DNA of 64,000 nt from the NCBI RefSeq assembly GCF_001612785.1, contig NZ_BDBC01000021.1, forward strand, positions 1 through 64,000. The letters are read 5' to 3'. Below the pieces are notes generated by a model. That model saw only the letters and a program-made list of their open reading frames with translations. It searched no databases and had not been told where the DNA came from. The position numbers and the translations under genes are program-made. The stretch is from Nocardia beijingensis NBRC 16342 (GTDB taxonomy: Bacteria > Actinomycetota > Actinomycetes > Mycobacteriales > Mycobacteriaceae). Positions 41,992 to 50,095 of this stretch are shown here, in pieces; position 1 is the stretch's first letter; the number at the start of each line of letters is the position of its first letter.

Positions 41992-43068
41992 TCAGATCCC
42001 GTTGTCCGCGCAGAGTTTCGCGAACTCGCCGGTGCACAGCTCGGCCTTGGTGACATAGCCGTCGGCCACCACGTCCTTGACGTCGCGCGCGTAGATCGGC
42101 TTGGGCTCCAGCAGCACCGACGGCACGTCGGCGTTCGACTCCGGGTCGCGCACCGTGCCGTTGGTCGTGCCCTGCTCCCCTTTCACCAGGCCGACCGCGA
42201 GTTTCGCGGTCGCGTCGGCCTCCTTCTGGATCGCCTTGTAGACGGTCATGCACTGGTCGCCCGCCAGCACGTTCTGCAGGCCCTGCACCGTGGCGTCCTG
42301 CCCGCTGACCGGCACCTGGCCGTTGAGTTTCTGCTTCTTCAGCACCGCGATCGCGGCATTGGCCAACCCGTCGTTGGCCGCGACGACGCCCCCGATGTCC
42401 GGCCGTCCGGTGAGCATCTGCTCGAAGATGGTGCCCGCCTTCGTGTTGTCCCACTCCGGGACGGCCTGATCGGGGCCCTTGACGTACTGACCCGCGTCGA
42501 ATCGCGGCTTCAGCACACCGTCGTAGCCGGTCTTCAGCAGGGTGGCGTTGTTGTCGGTCGGTCCGCCGTTCAGATACGCGACCACCGGGCGCACCGCGTT
42601 GCGATCGGTCAGGCACTGCGCGACGCCCGCACCGAGCAGACTGCCGACCTTCACATTGTCGAAGGACACGTAGTACTGCGCGCCGCCGCCCAGGGTGAGC
42701 CGGTCGTAGTCGATCACGGTGACGCCCTGCGATTTCGCCTTCTGGATCACCGCTTTGCCGGTGCCGCTGTCCAGGTTGGTCATCACCAGCACCGAGACGC
42801 CGTTGGTGATCATCTGGTCGGCGATGGTCTGGAAGGCGTTCTTGTCGCCTTGAGCGTTCTGGATATCGGCCTTGACGCCCGCGGCGTCGAATGCCTGTCG
42901 CAGGTACTTGCGGTCCGCCGTCTCCCAGCGGGCGGAGGTCTTGCTGTCCGGAAGGATCACGCCGATCCGGGTTTTGCCGCCGGAGTCCCCCGCATCGCCG
43001 CACGCGGTGAGTGTGGCGGCCAGCAGCGCGAACGACAGCGCGGCGGCACTGAAGATGCCCTTACGCAT
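41992..43068 (-). CDS. sugar ABC transporter substrate-binding lipoprotein (XylF-like)
   Basis: A 358-residue periplasmic-binding-fold lipoprotein. The signal peptide ends in TLTAC, so Cys23 should be lipid-anchored. RIGVILPDSKTSARWETADRKYL resembles the opening of xylose-binding proteins, and DQMITNGVSVLVMTNLDSGTG and GVVAANDGLANAAIAVLKK are the hinge strands. It is the first gene of the operon, 72 bases before the ATPase gene, and delivers the sugar to the permease. Xylose is the likeliest ligand but this is inferred. Confidence 0.9.
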   Translation of the reverse strand: MRKGIFSAAALSFALLAATLTACGDAGDSGGKTRIGVILPDSKTSARWETADRKYLRQAFDAAGVKADIQNAQGDKNAFQTIADQMITNGVSVLVMTNLDSGTGKAVIQKAKSQGVTVIDYDRLTLGGGAQYYVSFDNVKVGSLLGAGVAQCLTDRNAVRPVVAYLNGGPTDNNATLLKTGYDGVLKPRFDAGQYVKGPDQAVPEWDNTKAGTIFEQMLTGRPDIGGVVAANDGLANAAIAVLKKQKLNGQVPVSGQDATVQGLQNVLAGDQCMTVYKAIQKEADATAKLAVGLVKGEQGTTNGTVRDPESNADVPSVLLEPKPIYARDVKDVVADGYVTKAELCTGEFAKLCADNGI

Positions 43069-43124
43069 GAGTGGGCCTTTCATCACCGGCCGGGACGATG
43101 CCCCGGCCGGTCGGAGTGGAACGA

Positions 43125-43195
43125 ATGTTGTGGACAGCAACATATTTCACTGTGACACAGCGCACAACAGCTAATTTGTTGTTCCGGATAACAAT
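43125..43195. promoter_or_regulatory. inverted repeats upstream of the sugar ABC operon
   Basis: ATGTTG-7-CAACAT lies at 43125-43143 and TTGTT-9-AACAA at 43176-43194. Both share a TTGTTxx/xxAACAA character and lie 57 to 126 bases upstream of the binding-protein start. ROK/XylR-type repressors bind such AT-rich inverted repeats, so the regulator at 38675 is the probable ligand. Confidence 0.5.
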
Positions 43196-43474
43196 CTCGA
43201 CACGCAGGCGTTCGCCGAGGTGAACGGCACCGCGGCCGGATCGGCAAGGGGCGCGGGATGGCTCGTGAACAGGGATGTCGGCCGATCCCTCCGGCCACGC
43301 CCGCGGATGCCGGATGCGTCACCCGCACACCGGGAGGGACGCCGGACACCAACAGGAGTCGCCCGCGCACGAAACCGACCACCGAGGAACAGGCGCATGG
43401 CGGGGCTCCGGCACAGTACCCTTGGCGGTGAATCATGGCGCGGTAGCGACAGACTGGGATCCGGGAGGGGAACA
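43196..43474. other. intergenic region before the EspC-like cluster
   Basis: About 280 bases with no supportable gene. Frames here are arginine-rich shadows. GGGAGGGG at 43463-43470 is the ribosome site of the EspC-like gene at 43475. I do not see a clear promoter. Confidence 0.4.
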
Positions 43475-43798
43475 GTGGATACGCTCAGGCTCGACCCGGC
43501 GGCGGTGGCCGCCTACACCGCGATCGCGGACGCGGTGTCGAAACAATTGGCGTCGGCGGCCACGGTCGCCTCCGGCGCGGTGGATCCGGAACGGCTGGCC
43601 GCCGATCTGGGACTCGTCGGCGCGGAATTCGCGGCGCGCTTCTCCGCGGCCGTCTCCGAACACGCCGAAGCGTTGTCGACGGCCGGCCGGCTGGTCGGCG
43701 CCTACGGCCAGGTGCTGCGCGGTTACAGCGAGAGCGCGCAGGATGTCGACGCCGCGACGGCGAGCGCGATCACCAGGTCCGGGGAGGCGTCGGCATGA
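43475..43798 (+). CDS. EspC-like type VII secretion target
   Basis: A 107-residue helical protein: VDTLRLDPAAVAAYTAIADA, then VDPERLAADLGLVGAEFAARF and LVGAYGQVLRGYSESAQDVD. Its length, alanine-rich helical hairpin and the LDPxxV start match the EspC/ESX-1-associated family (PF10824), relatives of WXG100 proteins. A YxxxD-like export signal may be YSESAQD in its C-terminal helix. The GTG at 43475 follows a strong GGGAGGGG. It overlaps the next gene by ATGA. It is probably exported by an ESX system encoded elsewhere. Confidence 0.78.
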   Translation: MDTLRLDPAAVAAYTAIADAVSKQLASAATVASGAVDPERLAADLGLVGAEFAARFSAAVSEHAEALSTAGRLVGAYGQVLRGYSESAQDVDAATASAITRSGEASA

Positions 43799-45096
43799 GA
43801 AGCCTGATGGGACTGCGCAAACGCACGCACGTCACCCAGCCCGCCGCCGAGACCACCCGGCCGCTGAGCACCGAACCCGGCGTCGATCCGCCGATCGTCG
43901 CCGCGCTGGTCAAACCCCTTCTGACGCTGCGCTCCTCGCTCGGCACCGGTGTCGGCGTGCCGAGCGCGGCCGCGACCGGGGCGCTGTCGGCCGCCTCCAC
44001 CCAGGCGGCCGATACCGAAGGTCCGCACCGCGAAGGCCTGCACGCGCTGGAATCGACCTGGACTTCCAAGGCCGCCGACAGCGCGGTGCCCGCGATGCGC
44101 ACCACACAGACCCAGATCGGCGACATCTCCGATCGCGGTCCGGCGTATCTGTCCGTGCTCGCCGACGCACACGCCACCTCGGGCCGCGCGGCGCGGCGGG
44201 TCGACCAGATCATCGCCGACTTCCGGCGCGACGCGCGGGAGATCCTGGACAACGCCACCTCCGCGCCGGAGACCGACGCCGTCATCACCCGCGCCACCCA
44301 GGCGCTGCGCGACGCGCTCACCACCGTGACGGCCGCGCGCACCGAGATGGACGACCACACAAGGCGACTCGACGAGATGGGACCGCTCACGGTCACCACA
44401 CCGTCCGGCGTCTCCCAGGGGCAAGCCGTCTATCCCGGTGGCACCGGTCAAGTCGTGCCGGGCACCACGGCGCCCGCCACCACCCAGCCGATGGACCCGG
44501 CCATGGTCGCGCAGCTGCAATTGCAGCAGCAGCTCATCTCCGCGGGAGTGGATCTCGGCACCACGGCCATCAACGCGGGCGTCGACATCGGCACGCACAT
44601 CATCGACAAGATCGCCGAAGTCGGCATCCACGGCATCGACACCGTCGCGGCGGCCGCGGACAAGGCGATCCCGGAACTGATCAACCCTGGCTCCACCACC
44701 AATTCCGGCACGAACGGCGACGACTCGAAGAACTCCTCGAAGCTGTTCGACTTCGGTGGGTCGCCGGAGCACAAGCCGTCGAGCAGCGGCCCCGGTTCGG
44801 TGATCCCGCCCGGCAACTCCGCACCCGCCGCGCGCGCGGACGTGCCGAAGCCGGAGAGCAGGCCCGCACCCGCTGTCGCGCCGCCCGCCGATTCCGCGCC
44901 GCCCGCGCCCGCGAGCAACCCCGACCATCCGGCGCACCCCGGCCCGACCGGCGGCATGGTGGTGCCGCCCGCCGCGCCGCCCGGCGGTGAAGACCACGAG
45001 CACAAGCCGCGCGACGGTCAGCTCGGCGTGACCATCCCGTCCGCCGTGACGGCGGTCGTACCGGTGCTGGGCGAATTCGACGATGACGCCCCCTGA
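43795..45096 (+). CDS. large Pro/Ala-rich protein of the EspC-like cluster
   Basis: A 433-residue protein with no domain I recognise with certainty. Residues 40-220 are predicted helical and resemble the long helical domains of type VII substrates, with many conserved-looking Ala and Asp positions. At 235-300 amphipathic helices follow, with ISAGVDLGTTAINAGVDIGTH as an internal repeat. Residues 300-420 are Pro/Ser/Gly-rich and probably disordered. There is no signal peptide. It is coupled by ATGA overlap to the EspC-like gene and overlaps the next gene by 14 bases, so it is likely a partner or co-substrate. Confidence 0.6.
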   Translation: MRSLMGLRKRTHVTQPAAETTRPLSTEPGVDPPIVAALVKPLLTLRSSLGTGVGVPSAAATGALSAASTQAADTEGPHREGLHALESTWTSKAADSAVPAMRTTQTQIGDISDRGPAYLSVLADAHATSGRAARRVDQIIADFRRDAREILDNATSAPETDAVITRATQALRDALTTVTAARTEMDDHTRRLDEMGPLTVTTPSGVSQGQAVYPGGTGQVVPGTTAPATTQPMDPAMVAQLQLQQQLISAGVDLGTTAINAGVDIGTHIIDKIAEVGIHGIDTVAAAADKAIPELINPGSTTNSGTNGDDSKNSSKLFDFGGSPEHKPSSSGPGSVIPPGNSAPAARADVPKPESRPAPAVAPPADSAPPAPASNPDHPAHPGPTGGMVVPPAAPPGGEDHEHKPRDGQLGVTIPSAVTAVVPVLGEFDDDAP

Positions 45097-46078
45097 CCGG
45101 GAGCATCCCGGTCAGGACGCGGGCCAGGCCAATCCGTTCGACACGGGCCTGCCGATGCTGCGCATCCCCGCGGGCAAGCCGTCCAAGCGGCGTCGGTCGC
45201 CCGGCCGCCGCAAGCAGATCCGTCGCCGGGAGCCGCAGCAGTTCGAGGCGGCGGAACCACCGCGCCAGCCGCAGCGGCAAGAGACCAGGCCGCGTTTCGG
45301 CGAATGGGAGCAGTGGCTCGAGCCCGCGCCCGCCACGGTGCGAGCGCCGCAACCTGTCGCCCCGCAGCAGCGCAGCGCACCCGCCGAGCCGGTGCGGCCC
45401 AAGGCCGAGGACGCTCACGTCCCGGCGCCCGCCATCGTCAATCGATCCGGCATCCATCCCGGCACCCCGGTACGGCATCCGCGGCGCGCCGATCAGCAGC
45501 GCGGCAACCGCTCGCTGACCGTGCTGATCGTGCTCGGCATCGCGATCGCCACCGTCTCGATCGGCATGGCCATGATCTACGGTTCCGAGTCGAATTCCCG
45601 CACAGCGGCGGCGACGTCGCCGCCGCGCGCGGCCGCGCCCGCACCCGCGAGTTCCACCTCCACCTCGCGGGTCAGGCCGCCGTGGGCCATCGCCACGCCG
45701 GGATGCGAGCAGAAACGCACCGGCGACGTCATCTCCGGCACCGATCCGGGCGGCACCGGCAACGGCCCAGACGCCATCTTCGCCTTCGAGTACGCCTACT
45801 ACGCCGAACGGTCCGGCTACCGGGCGCGCGCGGTGGTCGCCCCCGACGCCGCCGTATCACCCGCCGATCAGATCCAGCGCGGCATCAATCAGGTGCCCGC
45901 GGGCACCCGCTACTGCGTGCAGATCTCCCGGGCCGGGGACGGCCCCGACGGCCAGGCACGGTGGGAAGTGCGTTTGACGCAGCAGTTTCCCGGTGAGGAT
46001 GCGAACACCTTCACGCAGTTCATCACGACCCGGACCGGAACGGACCAAACGCTGATCACCAGCATCACGGCGGGCTGA
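45083..46078 (+). CDS. single-pass membrane protein of the EspC-like cluster
   Basis: A 331-residue protein with a cytoplasmic, basic and proline-rich N-terminal part (1-140), one transmembrane helix at about 144-166, a Thr/Pro/Ala linker, and an extracytoplasmic domain from about 190. That domain has two cysteines, PGCEQK and TRYCVQIS, probably in a disulfide, and an NTF2-like look, FAFEYAYYAERSGYRARAVVAP. The layout is that of membrane partners found beside type VII substrates. It overlaps the previous gene, which supports a three-gene operon. Function is unknown. Confidence 0.65.
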   Translation: MTPPDREHPGQDAGQANPFDTGLPMLRIPAGKPSKRRRSPGRRKQIRRREPQQFEAAEPPRQPQRQETRPRFGEWEQWLEPAPATVRAPQPVAPQQRSAPAEPVRPKAEDAHVPAPAIVNRSGIHPGTPVRHPRRADQQRGNRSLTVLIVLGIAIATVSIGMAMIYGSESNSRTAAATSPPRAAAPAPASSTSTSRVRPPWAIATPGCEQKRTGDVISGTDPGGTGNGPDAIFAFEYAYYAERSGYRARAVVAPDAAVSPADQIQRGINQVPAGTRYCVQISRAGDGPDGQARWEVRLTQQFPGEDANTFTQFITTRTGTDQTLITSITAG

Positions 46079-46221
46079 GGGCATCCGGCCGAGGCCGGCT
46101 CGTTCCGCCGCCGGTGCCGGACCACTCTTGCGAACACCGCTGTTCGCCGAGCATGATGAGCGGTGAATCTACTTGCGGCAGCGATCGTTCCGACACGATC
46201 GCGAAGCGAAAGGTTGGACCG

Positions 46222-47154
46222 TTGCATCGGCTGATCCGGATAGCCTTCACCATCGTCGTCGCGGGCCTCATCGCGCCTTTTCTGTCCGTGGCCTCCGCGC
46301 ACGCGGCGCCGACGGTGCGCTGGGAGGCCAGGGTGAGCGACCGGATTCTCGACATCGGAGTGTCCTCCCCGAACCTCGAGGGCCCGGACTGGTCCGTCAA
46401 GGTGGTGCGACTGCTGCTTCCCCCCGGCTGGTCCAAGGACGCCGCCCGCACCTGGCCGACGGTGTGGGTTCTGCACGGCGGCTTCGACGACCACAAATCC
46501 TGGACCGACAAAGGCGATCTGGCGGCGCTGACCGCAGGGCGGGAAGCGATCTTCGTACTACCCGAGACCAGCTGGTGCAGTGCGTATTCCGACTGGTACA
46601 ACGACGGCCACGGCGGCGCGCCGGCATGGGAGAGCTACCTGTTGAACGACGTGCGCACCCTGCTGGAAACCGGCTACCGCGCCAATGCGACCCGCGCCAT
46701 CGCGGGCAATTCGATGGGCGGCCTCGGGGCGATGAAGTTCGCCGCCGCCCACCAGGGATGGTTCCGCTCGGCCGCTTCCTTCAGCGGCAACGTCGATCCG
46801 CTGCACGACTCCGGCGCCCCCGGCGAACCCGACAAGCCCGGCCAGGGCTGCGCCGCCGACTGGAAACGAGTCTGGGGCGATTACACCGTCAACCGCGACA
46901 TCTGGGTCGCCAACAACCCCTACAGCCGGGCCGCCGATCTCACCGGCATCCCCTTGTTCGTCTCCTACGGCAAGGGTGATCCCGTGGAATCCGCAGCCTA
47001 CGAACAGAACTACCGTTTCGTCGACCGCCTGCGACAACTCGGCGCACAGGTGGACGAGCGCTATGTGCCCGCCCAGGGCCACAACTGGGACGCCTGGAAG
47101 ATCCAGATGCAGAATGCCTTGCCCATGCTGCTGTCCTCGGTGGGGGCGGGATGA
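46222..47154 (+). CDS. secreted esterase, antigen-85/esterase-D-like fold
   Basis: A 310-residue alpha/beta hydrolase with an N-terminal signal peptide cleaved near ASAHA-AP. TVWVLHGGFDDHKSW gives the oxyanion loop, GNSMGGLGAMKFA the nucleophile Ser164, KGDPVESAAYE an acidic residue and GHNWDAW the base His287, so the triad is complete. The fold and motifs are those of antigen 85 mycolyltransferases and related secreted esterases. The TTG at 46222, after AAAGG, is preferred because it places the signal peptide at the N-terminus; an ATG at 46153 is the alternative. It may act on trehalose mycolates or other envelope esters. Confidence 0.8.
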   Translation: MHRLIRIAFTIVVAGLIAPFLSVASAHAAPTVRWEARVSDRILDIGVSSPNLEGPDWSVKVVRLLLPPGWSKDAARTWPTVWVLHGGFDDHKSWTDKGDLAALTAGREAIFVLPETSWCSAYSDWYNDGHGGAPAWESYLLNDVRTLLETGYRANATRAIAGNSMGGLGAMKFAAAHQGWFRSAASFSGNVDPLHDSGAPGEPDKPGQGCAADWKRVWGDYTVNRDIWVANNPYSRAADLTGIPLFVSYGKGDPVESAAYEQNYRFVDRLRQLGAQVDERYVPAQGHNWDAWKIQMQNALPMLLSSVGAG

Positions 47155-47182
47155 GCGCGCGTGCGGCCGGGAACGCCTCCGC

Positions 47183-47593
47183 TCAGCGCGGCGTCAGCTT
47201 GACGACCGGAATCACCCGATCGGTCTTCTCCTGGTATTCCGCGAAGCCGGGCATCACCTCGACCATCGCGGCGTAGAGGCGATCGCGTTCCGGGCCATCG
47301 GTAATCGCGGTCGCGGTCGCCTCGATGGTCTCGGTGCCGATTTCGATCGTGACCTCGGGATGGGCGCGCACGTTGTGGTACCAGTCGGGATTGGTGGGGG
47401 CGCCCGCCTTGGAGGCGATCACCACGATGTCCTCGCCGTCGCGAATGAACGCGAGCGGGTTGGTGCGCGGGCGACCCGACTTCGCGCCGGTGCTGGTCAG
47501 CAACAGCAGCTCGCGGCCGGCGAAGGGGCCGCCGACCTTGCCCTGGTTGGCGCGAAATTCCTCGATGATCTGGGTGTTCCAGTCGCCTGCCAT
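47183..47593 (-). CDS. deazaflavin-dependent nitroreductase family protein (Ddn-like)
   Basis: A 136-residue split-barrel protein. GRELLLLTSTGAKSGRPRTNPLAFI is the family signature for F420 binding, then NPDWYHNVRAHPEVTIEIG and a C-terminal MPGFAEYQEKTDRVIPVVKL. It should use reduced F420 to reduce quinones or nitro compounds, like M. tuberculosis Ddn. A second, more divergent copy lies at 63239. It ends 28 bases from the converging esterase gene. Confidence 0.9.
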   Translation of the reverse strand: MAGDWNTQIIEEFRANQGKVGGPFAGRELLLLTSTGAKSGRPRTNPLAFIRDGEDIVVIASKAGAPTNPDWYHNVRAHPEVTIEIGTETIEATATAITDGPERDRLYAAMVEVMPGFAEYQEKTDRVIPVVKLTPR

Positions 47594-47706
47594 GGCTTGT
47601 CTCTCCTAGGGAGTCGGGTGCGCCGGGTCGTGCGCGAGCCTACCCAGACCCGCCCGCCCGGGCCGAACCAACGCCCGCCCAACAGCGGAAGGGGCACGAT
47701 GGCGGG

Positions 47707-48363
47707 GTGCGGGTGCTTGTTGTCGAGGACGAGAAATTGCTGGCCGACGCGATCGCCGACGGCTTGCGCAGGCATGCCATGGCGGTCGACGTGGTGTACG
47801 ACGGCGCCGCGGCGCTGGAGCGTACCGGCGTGCACGACTACGACGTGGTGGTACTCGACCGCGATCTGCCCGGCGTCTCCGGTGACGCGGTGTGCGGCAC
47901 GCTCGTGGCGTCCGGCGGCTCGGCGCGCATCCTGATGCTGACGGCCGCGAGCGCCGTGGCGGAGCGGGTGGCCGGTCTCGGGCTCGGCGCGGACGACTAT
48001 CTGACCAAGCCGTTCGCCTTCGCCGAGCTGGTCGCCCGCATCCAAGCGCTCGGGCGGCGGGCGCGCAGCGCCGCTCCCCCGGTACTGGAGCGATCCGGCA
48101 TCCGGCTCGACCAGCACCGGTTCGCCGTCACCAGGAACGGCGAACCGGTCACCCTGTCGCGCAAGGAATTCGCGGTGCTGGCCGAACTGCTGCGCGCGGA
48201 CGGCGGCGTCGTCTCGGCCGAGCAGCTGCTGGAGAAGGCATGGGACGAGCACATCGACCCGTTCACCGGCGTGGTGCGGTACACGATCATGAACGTGCGG
48301 CGGAAGCTGGGCGACCCGCGGCTGATCGAGACCGAGCCCGGCGTCGGCTACCGGATCCGATGA
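47707..48363 (+). CDS. OmpR-family response regulator
   Basis: A 218-residue regulator. The receiver domain has the acidic pair at Glu7-Asp8, the phosphoacceptor Asp51 in VVVLDRDLPG, and a Thr and Lys in LTAA and TKPF. The C-terminal winged HTH reads VTLSRKEFAVLAELLR to VVRYTIMNVRRKLG and GVGYRIR. The start is a GTG at 47707. It overlaps the sensor kinase gene by ATGA, so the two form one system. The stimulus is unknown. Confidence 0.93.
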   Translation: MRVLVVEDEKLLADAIADGLRRHAMAVDVVYDGAAALERTGVHDYDVVVLDRDLPGVSGDAVCGTLVASGGSARILMLTAASAVAERVAGLGLGADDYLTKPFAFAELVARIQALGRRARSAAPPVLERSGIRLDQHRFAVTRNGEPVTLSRKEFAVLAELLRADGGVVSAEQLLEKAWDEHIDPFTGVVRYTIMNVRRKLGDPRLIETEPGVGYRIR

Positions 48364-49523
48364 GCGGGCGCACGATCCGGCTGCGGCTGACGCTGCTGTA
48401 CGCGACGGCGTTCTTCCTGGCGGGCGCGGTGCTGATCGCGTTGACGTACTTCTACCTGAACCAGTCGCTGGAGCGGCGGCCCGGCGGCGGTGCGCAGCAA
48501 GTGGTGCGGGAATACCTCATCGAACGGGCGGAACGGAACCGGGCCCCGATCTCCGCTGAACTCTTCAAGGCGCTCAGCGAGCAGGCCCAACGCAATCGGC
48601 GCGACACCTTGCGCGCCATGCTGGTGTGGTCGCTGGTATCCCTCGGCGCGGTGGGCATCGCCGCGGGCGGCTTCGGCTGGTTGCTGGCCGGACGCGCCCT
48701 GCATCCGTTGCAGCGGATCACCGCGACCGCGCGGCGCGTGGCCGACACCAGCCTGCACGAGCGCATCGCCCTCGACGGTCCGCAGGACGAGATCAAGGAT
48801 CTGGCCGACACCTTCGACGCGATGCTGGAGCGGCTGGACCGAGCCTTCGACGGACAGCGCCGATTCGTCGCCAACGCCTCCCACGAGTTGCGCACACCGC
48901 TGACGATCAACCGGACGCTGATCGAGGTGGCGTTGGAAGACCCCGAGGCGCCCGAGTCCACCCGCAGGCTCGGCGCGACGCTGCTCGAGGTCAACCGCAG
49001 GCACGAACGACTCATCGACGGCCTGCTGGTGCTGGCCACCAGCGAACAGCGGCTGACCGAACACCGCCGCGGCGACCTCGCCGACATCGCGGCCGACGCG
49101 GTCGGGACCTGGGCCGAGCGGCCGGGGGCCGAGATCACCGCCGATCTCGAATCCGCTCCCGTACAGGGAGATCCGCTGTTGCTGGAACGCCTCGTGCACA
49201 ATCTGCTCGACAACGCCGTGCGCTACAACCTGCCCGAGAACGGCTGGGTGACCATCCGGTCGGCGACGAGCGGTGACCGCGCCGTGCTCACCGTGGCGAA
49301 CAGTGGCCCGCAGGTGCCCGCGTTCGAAGTCGACAGTCTCTTCGAACCGTTCCGCAGACTGTCCGCGGCCGAACGCTTGGCCGATTCCGATGCCCGCGGC
49401 GCCGGGCTCGGCCTGTCGATCGTGCGCTCGGTCGCCCAAGCCCACGGAGGCACCGTCCGCGCGACGGCCCGGCCGGAGGGCGGTCTGGCAGTCACCGTCG
49501 ATCTCCCCCGCGCGCGGGGGTAG
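48360..49523 (+). CDS. sensor histidine kinase
   Basis: A 387-residue membrane kinase. Two transmembrane helices at about 12-31 and 88-110 enclose a short 55-residue extracytoplasmic loop, so the sensor is small. HAMP follows to about 160. FVANASHELRTPLT holds the phospho-accepting His175, HNLLDNAVRYN is the N box and GAGLGLSIV the G box. It pairs with the coupled response regulator. It converges on a hemophore-related gene with a hairpin in between. Confidence 0.93.
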   Translation: MSGRTIRLRLTLLYATAFFLAGAVLIALTYFYLNQSLERRPGGGAQQVVREYLIERAERNRAPISAELFKALSEQAQRNRRDTLRAMLVWSLVSLGAVGIAAGGFGWLLAGRALHPLQRITATARRVADTSLHERIALDGPQDEIKDLADTFDAMLERLDRAFDGQRRFVANASHELRTPLTINRTLIEVALEDPEAPESTRRLGATLLEVNRRHERLIDGLLVLATSEQRLTEHRRGDLADIAADAVGTWAERPGAEITADLESAPVQGDPLLLERLVHNLLDNAVRYNLPENGWVTIRSATSGDRAVLTVANSGPQVPAFEVDSLFEPFRRLSAAERLADSDARGAGLGLSIVRSVAQAHGGTVRATARPEGGLAVTVDLPRARG

Positions 49524-49527
49524 CGCA

Positions 49528-49557
49528 GTACGGGCGAGTCCGACACCTCGCCCGTAC
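49528..49557. terminator. bidirectional hairpin between kinase and hemophore-related genes
   Basis: GTACGGGCGAG pairs exactly with CTCGCCCGTAC over an eight-base loop, in the 39-base gap between two converging stops. No T-run follows on either side. It likely ends both transcripts. Confidence 0.65.
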
Positions 49558-49562
49558 CGGGC

Positions 49563-49940
49563 TCAGTAGTTGTGGCAGGTGTCGGCGATGACGCGGAACT
49601 TCTCGCGGTGCTGCTGCGCCTCCGGCGAGTTCCTGCGCTCCTCGAACTTGCTTTTGGCCTCGGGGTGCTTGTCCAGGAACTCTCTGGCGCGCTGCTTGCG
49701 CTGCTCGACCGGGAGGCTCAGGAATTCCTGGATTTTCGCCTTCCGTTCGGGGTGGGCGTCGAGCCGGGCGGCGGCGTCGGGGAACTGGGCATGGACGGCG
49801 GCATCGATCTGCGCGAAGCTGCACGTCGTCTCCAGCAGTCCGCCCGGCTGCGGCTGCGCGGAGGCGGTCGCCGGAACCAGCAGCGCACCCGCGGCGAGCA
49901 GACCGCCCAGCGCGAGGGTGGCTCGAACGATTCTCGTCAT
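49563..49940 (-). CDS. secreted hemophore-related protein
   Basis: A 125-residue exported protein with a signal peptide cleaved near ATASA-QP. The mature part, TTCSFAQIDAAVHAQFP followed by LDAHPERKAKIQEFLSLPVEQRKQRAREFLDKHPE and a final cysteine in ADTCHNY, matches the mycobacterial hemophore-related family around Rv0203. The two cysteines probably form a disulfide. Family members bind haem outside the cell for iron supply; binding here is inferred, as the haem ligands differ between members. Confidence 0.85.
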   Translation of the reverse strand: MTRIVRATLALGGLLAAGALLVPATASAQPQPGGLLETTCSFAQIDAAVHAQFPDAAARLDAHPERKAKIQEFLSLPVEQRKQRAREFLDKHPEAKSKFEERRNSPEAQQHREKFRVIADTCHNY

Positions 49941-50095
49941 GTCGGATAACCCTTTCGGTTGGGACGTGGGGCCATCTCATGGCCCGGCGTCAGTCCACCA
50001 GAAAGGGCGTTTGGACGGCGCTAGGTCGTGCCACCGGGCTACCGTGGGTGTCGCTGTCGTGTACGGATCGGCCGTTTTCCGCTGCTGGAGGCGTC
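49941..50095. other. intergenic gap, divergent promoters expected
   Basis: The 155 bases between the hemophore-related start and the DUF1460 start. GGAGG at 50087-50091 is the ribosome site of the rightward gene. No palindrome is clear and I find no Fur/IdeR-like box. Confidence 0.4.

Noticed and set aside
43220..43474. N-terminal extension of the EspC-like protein
   Set aside because: The extra 85 residues are Arg-rich and low complexity; the GTG at 43475 has a strong ribosome site and matches the family start.
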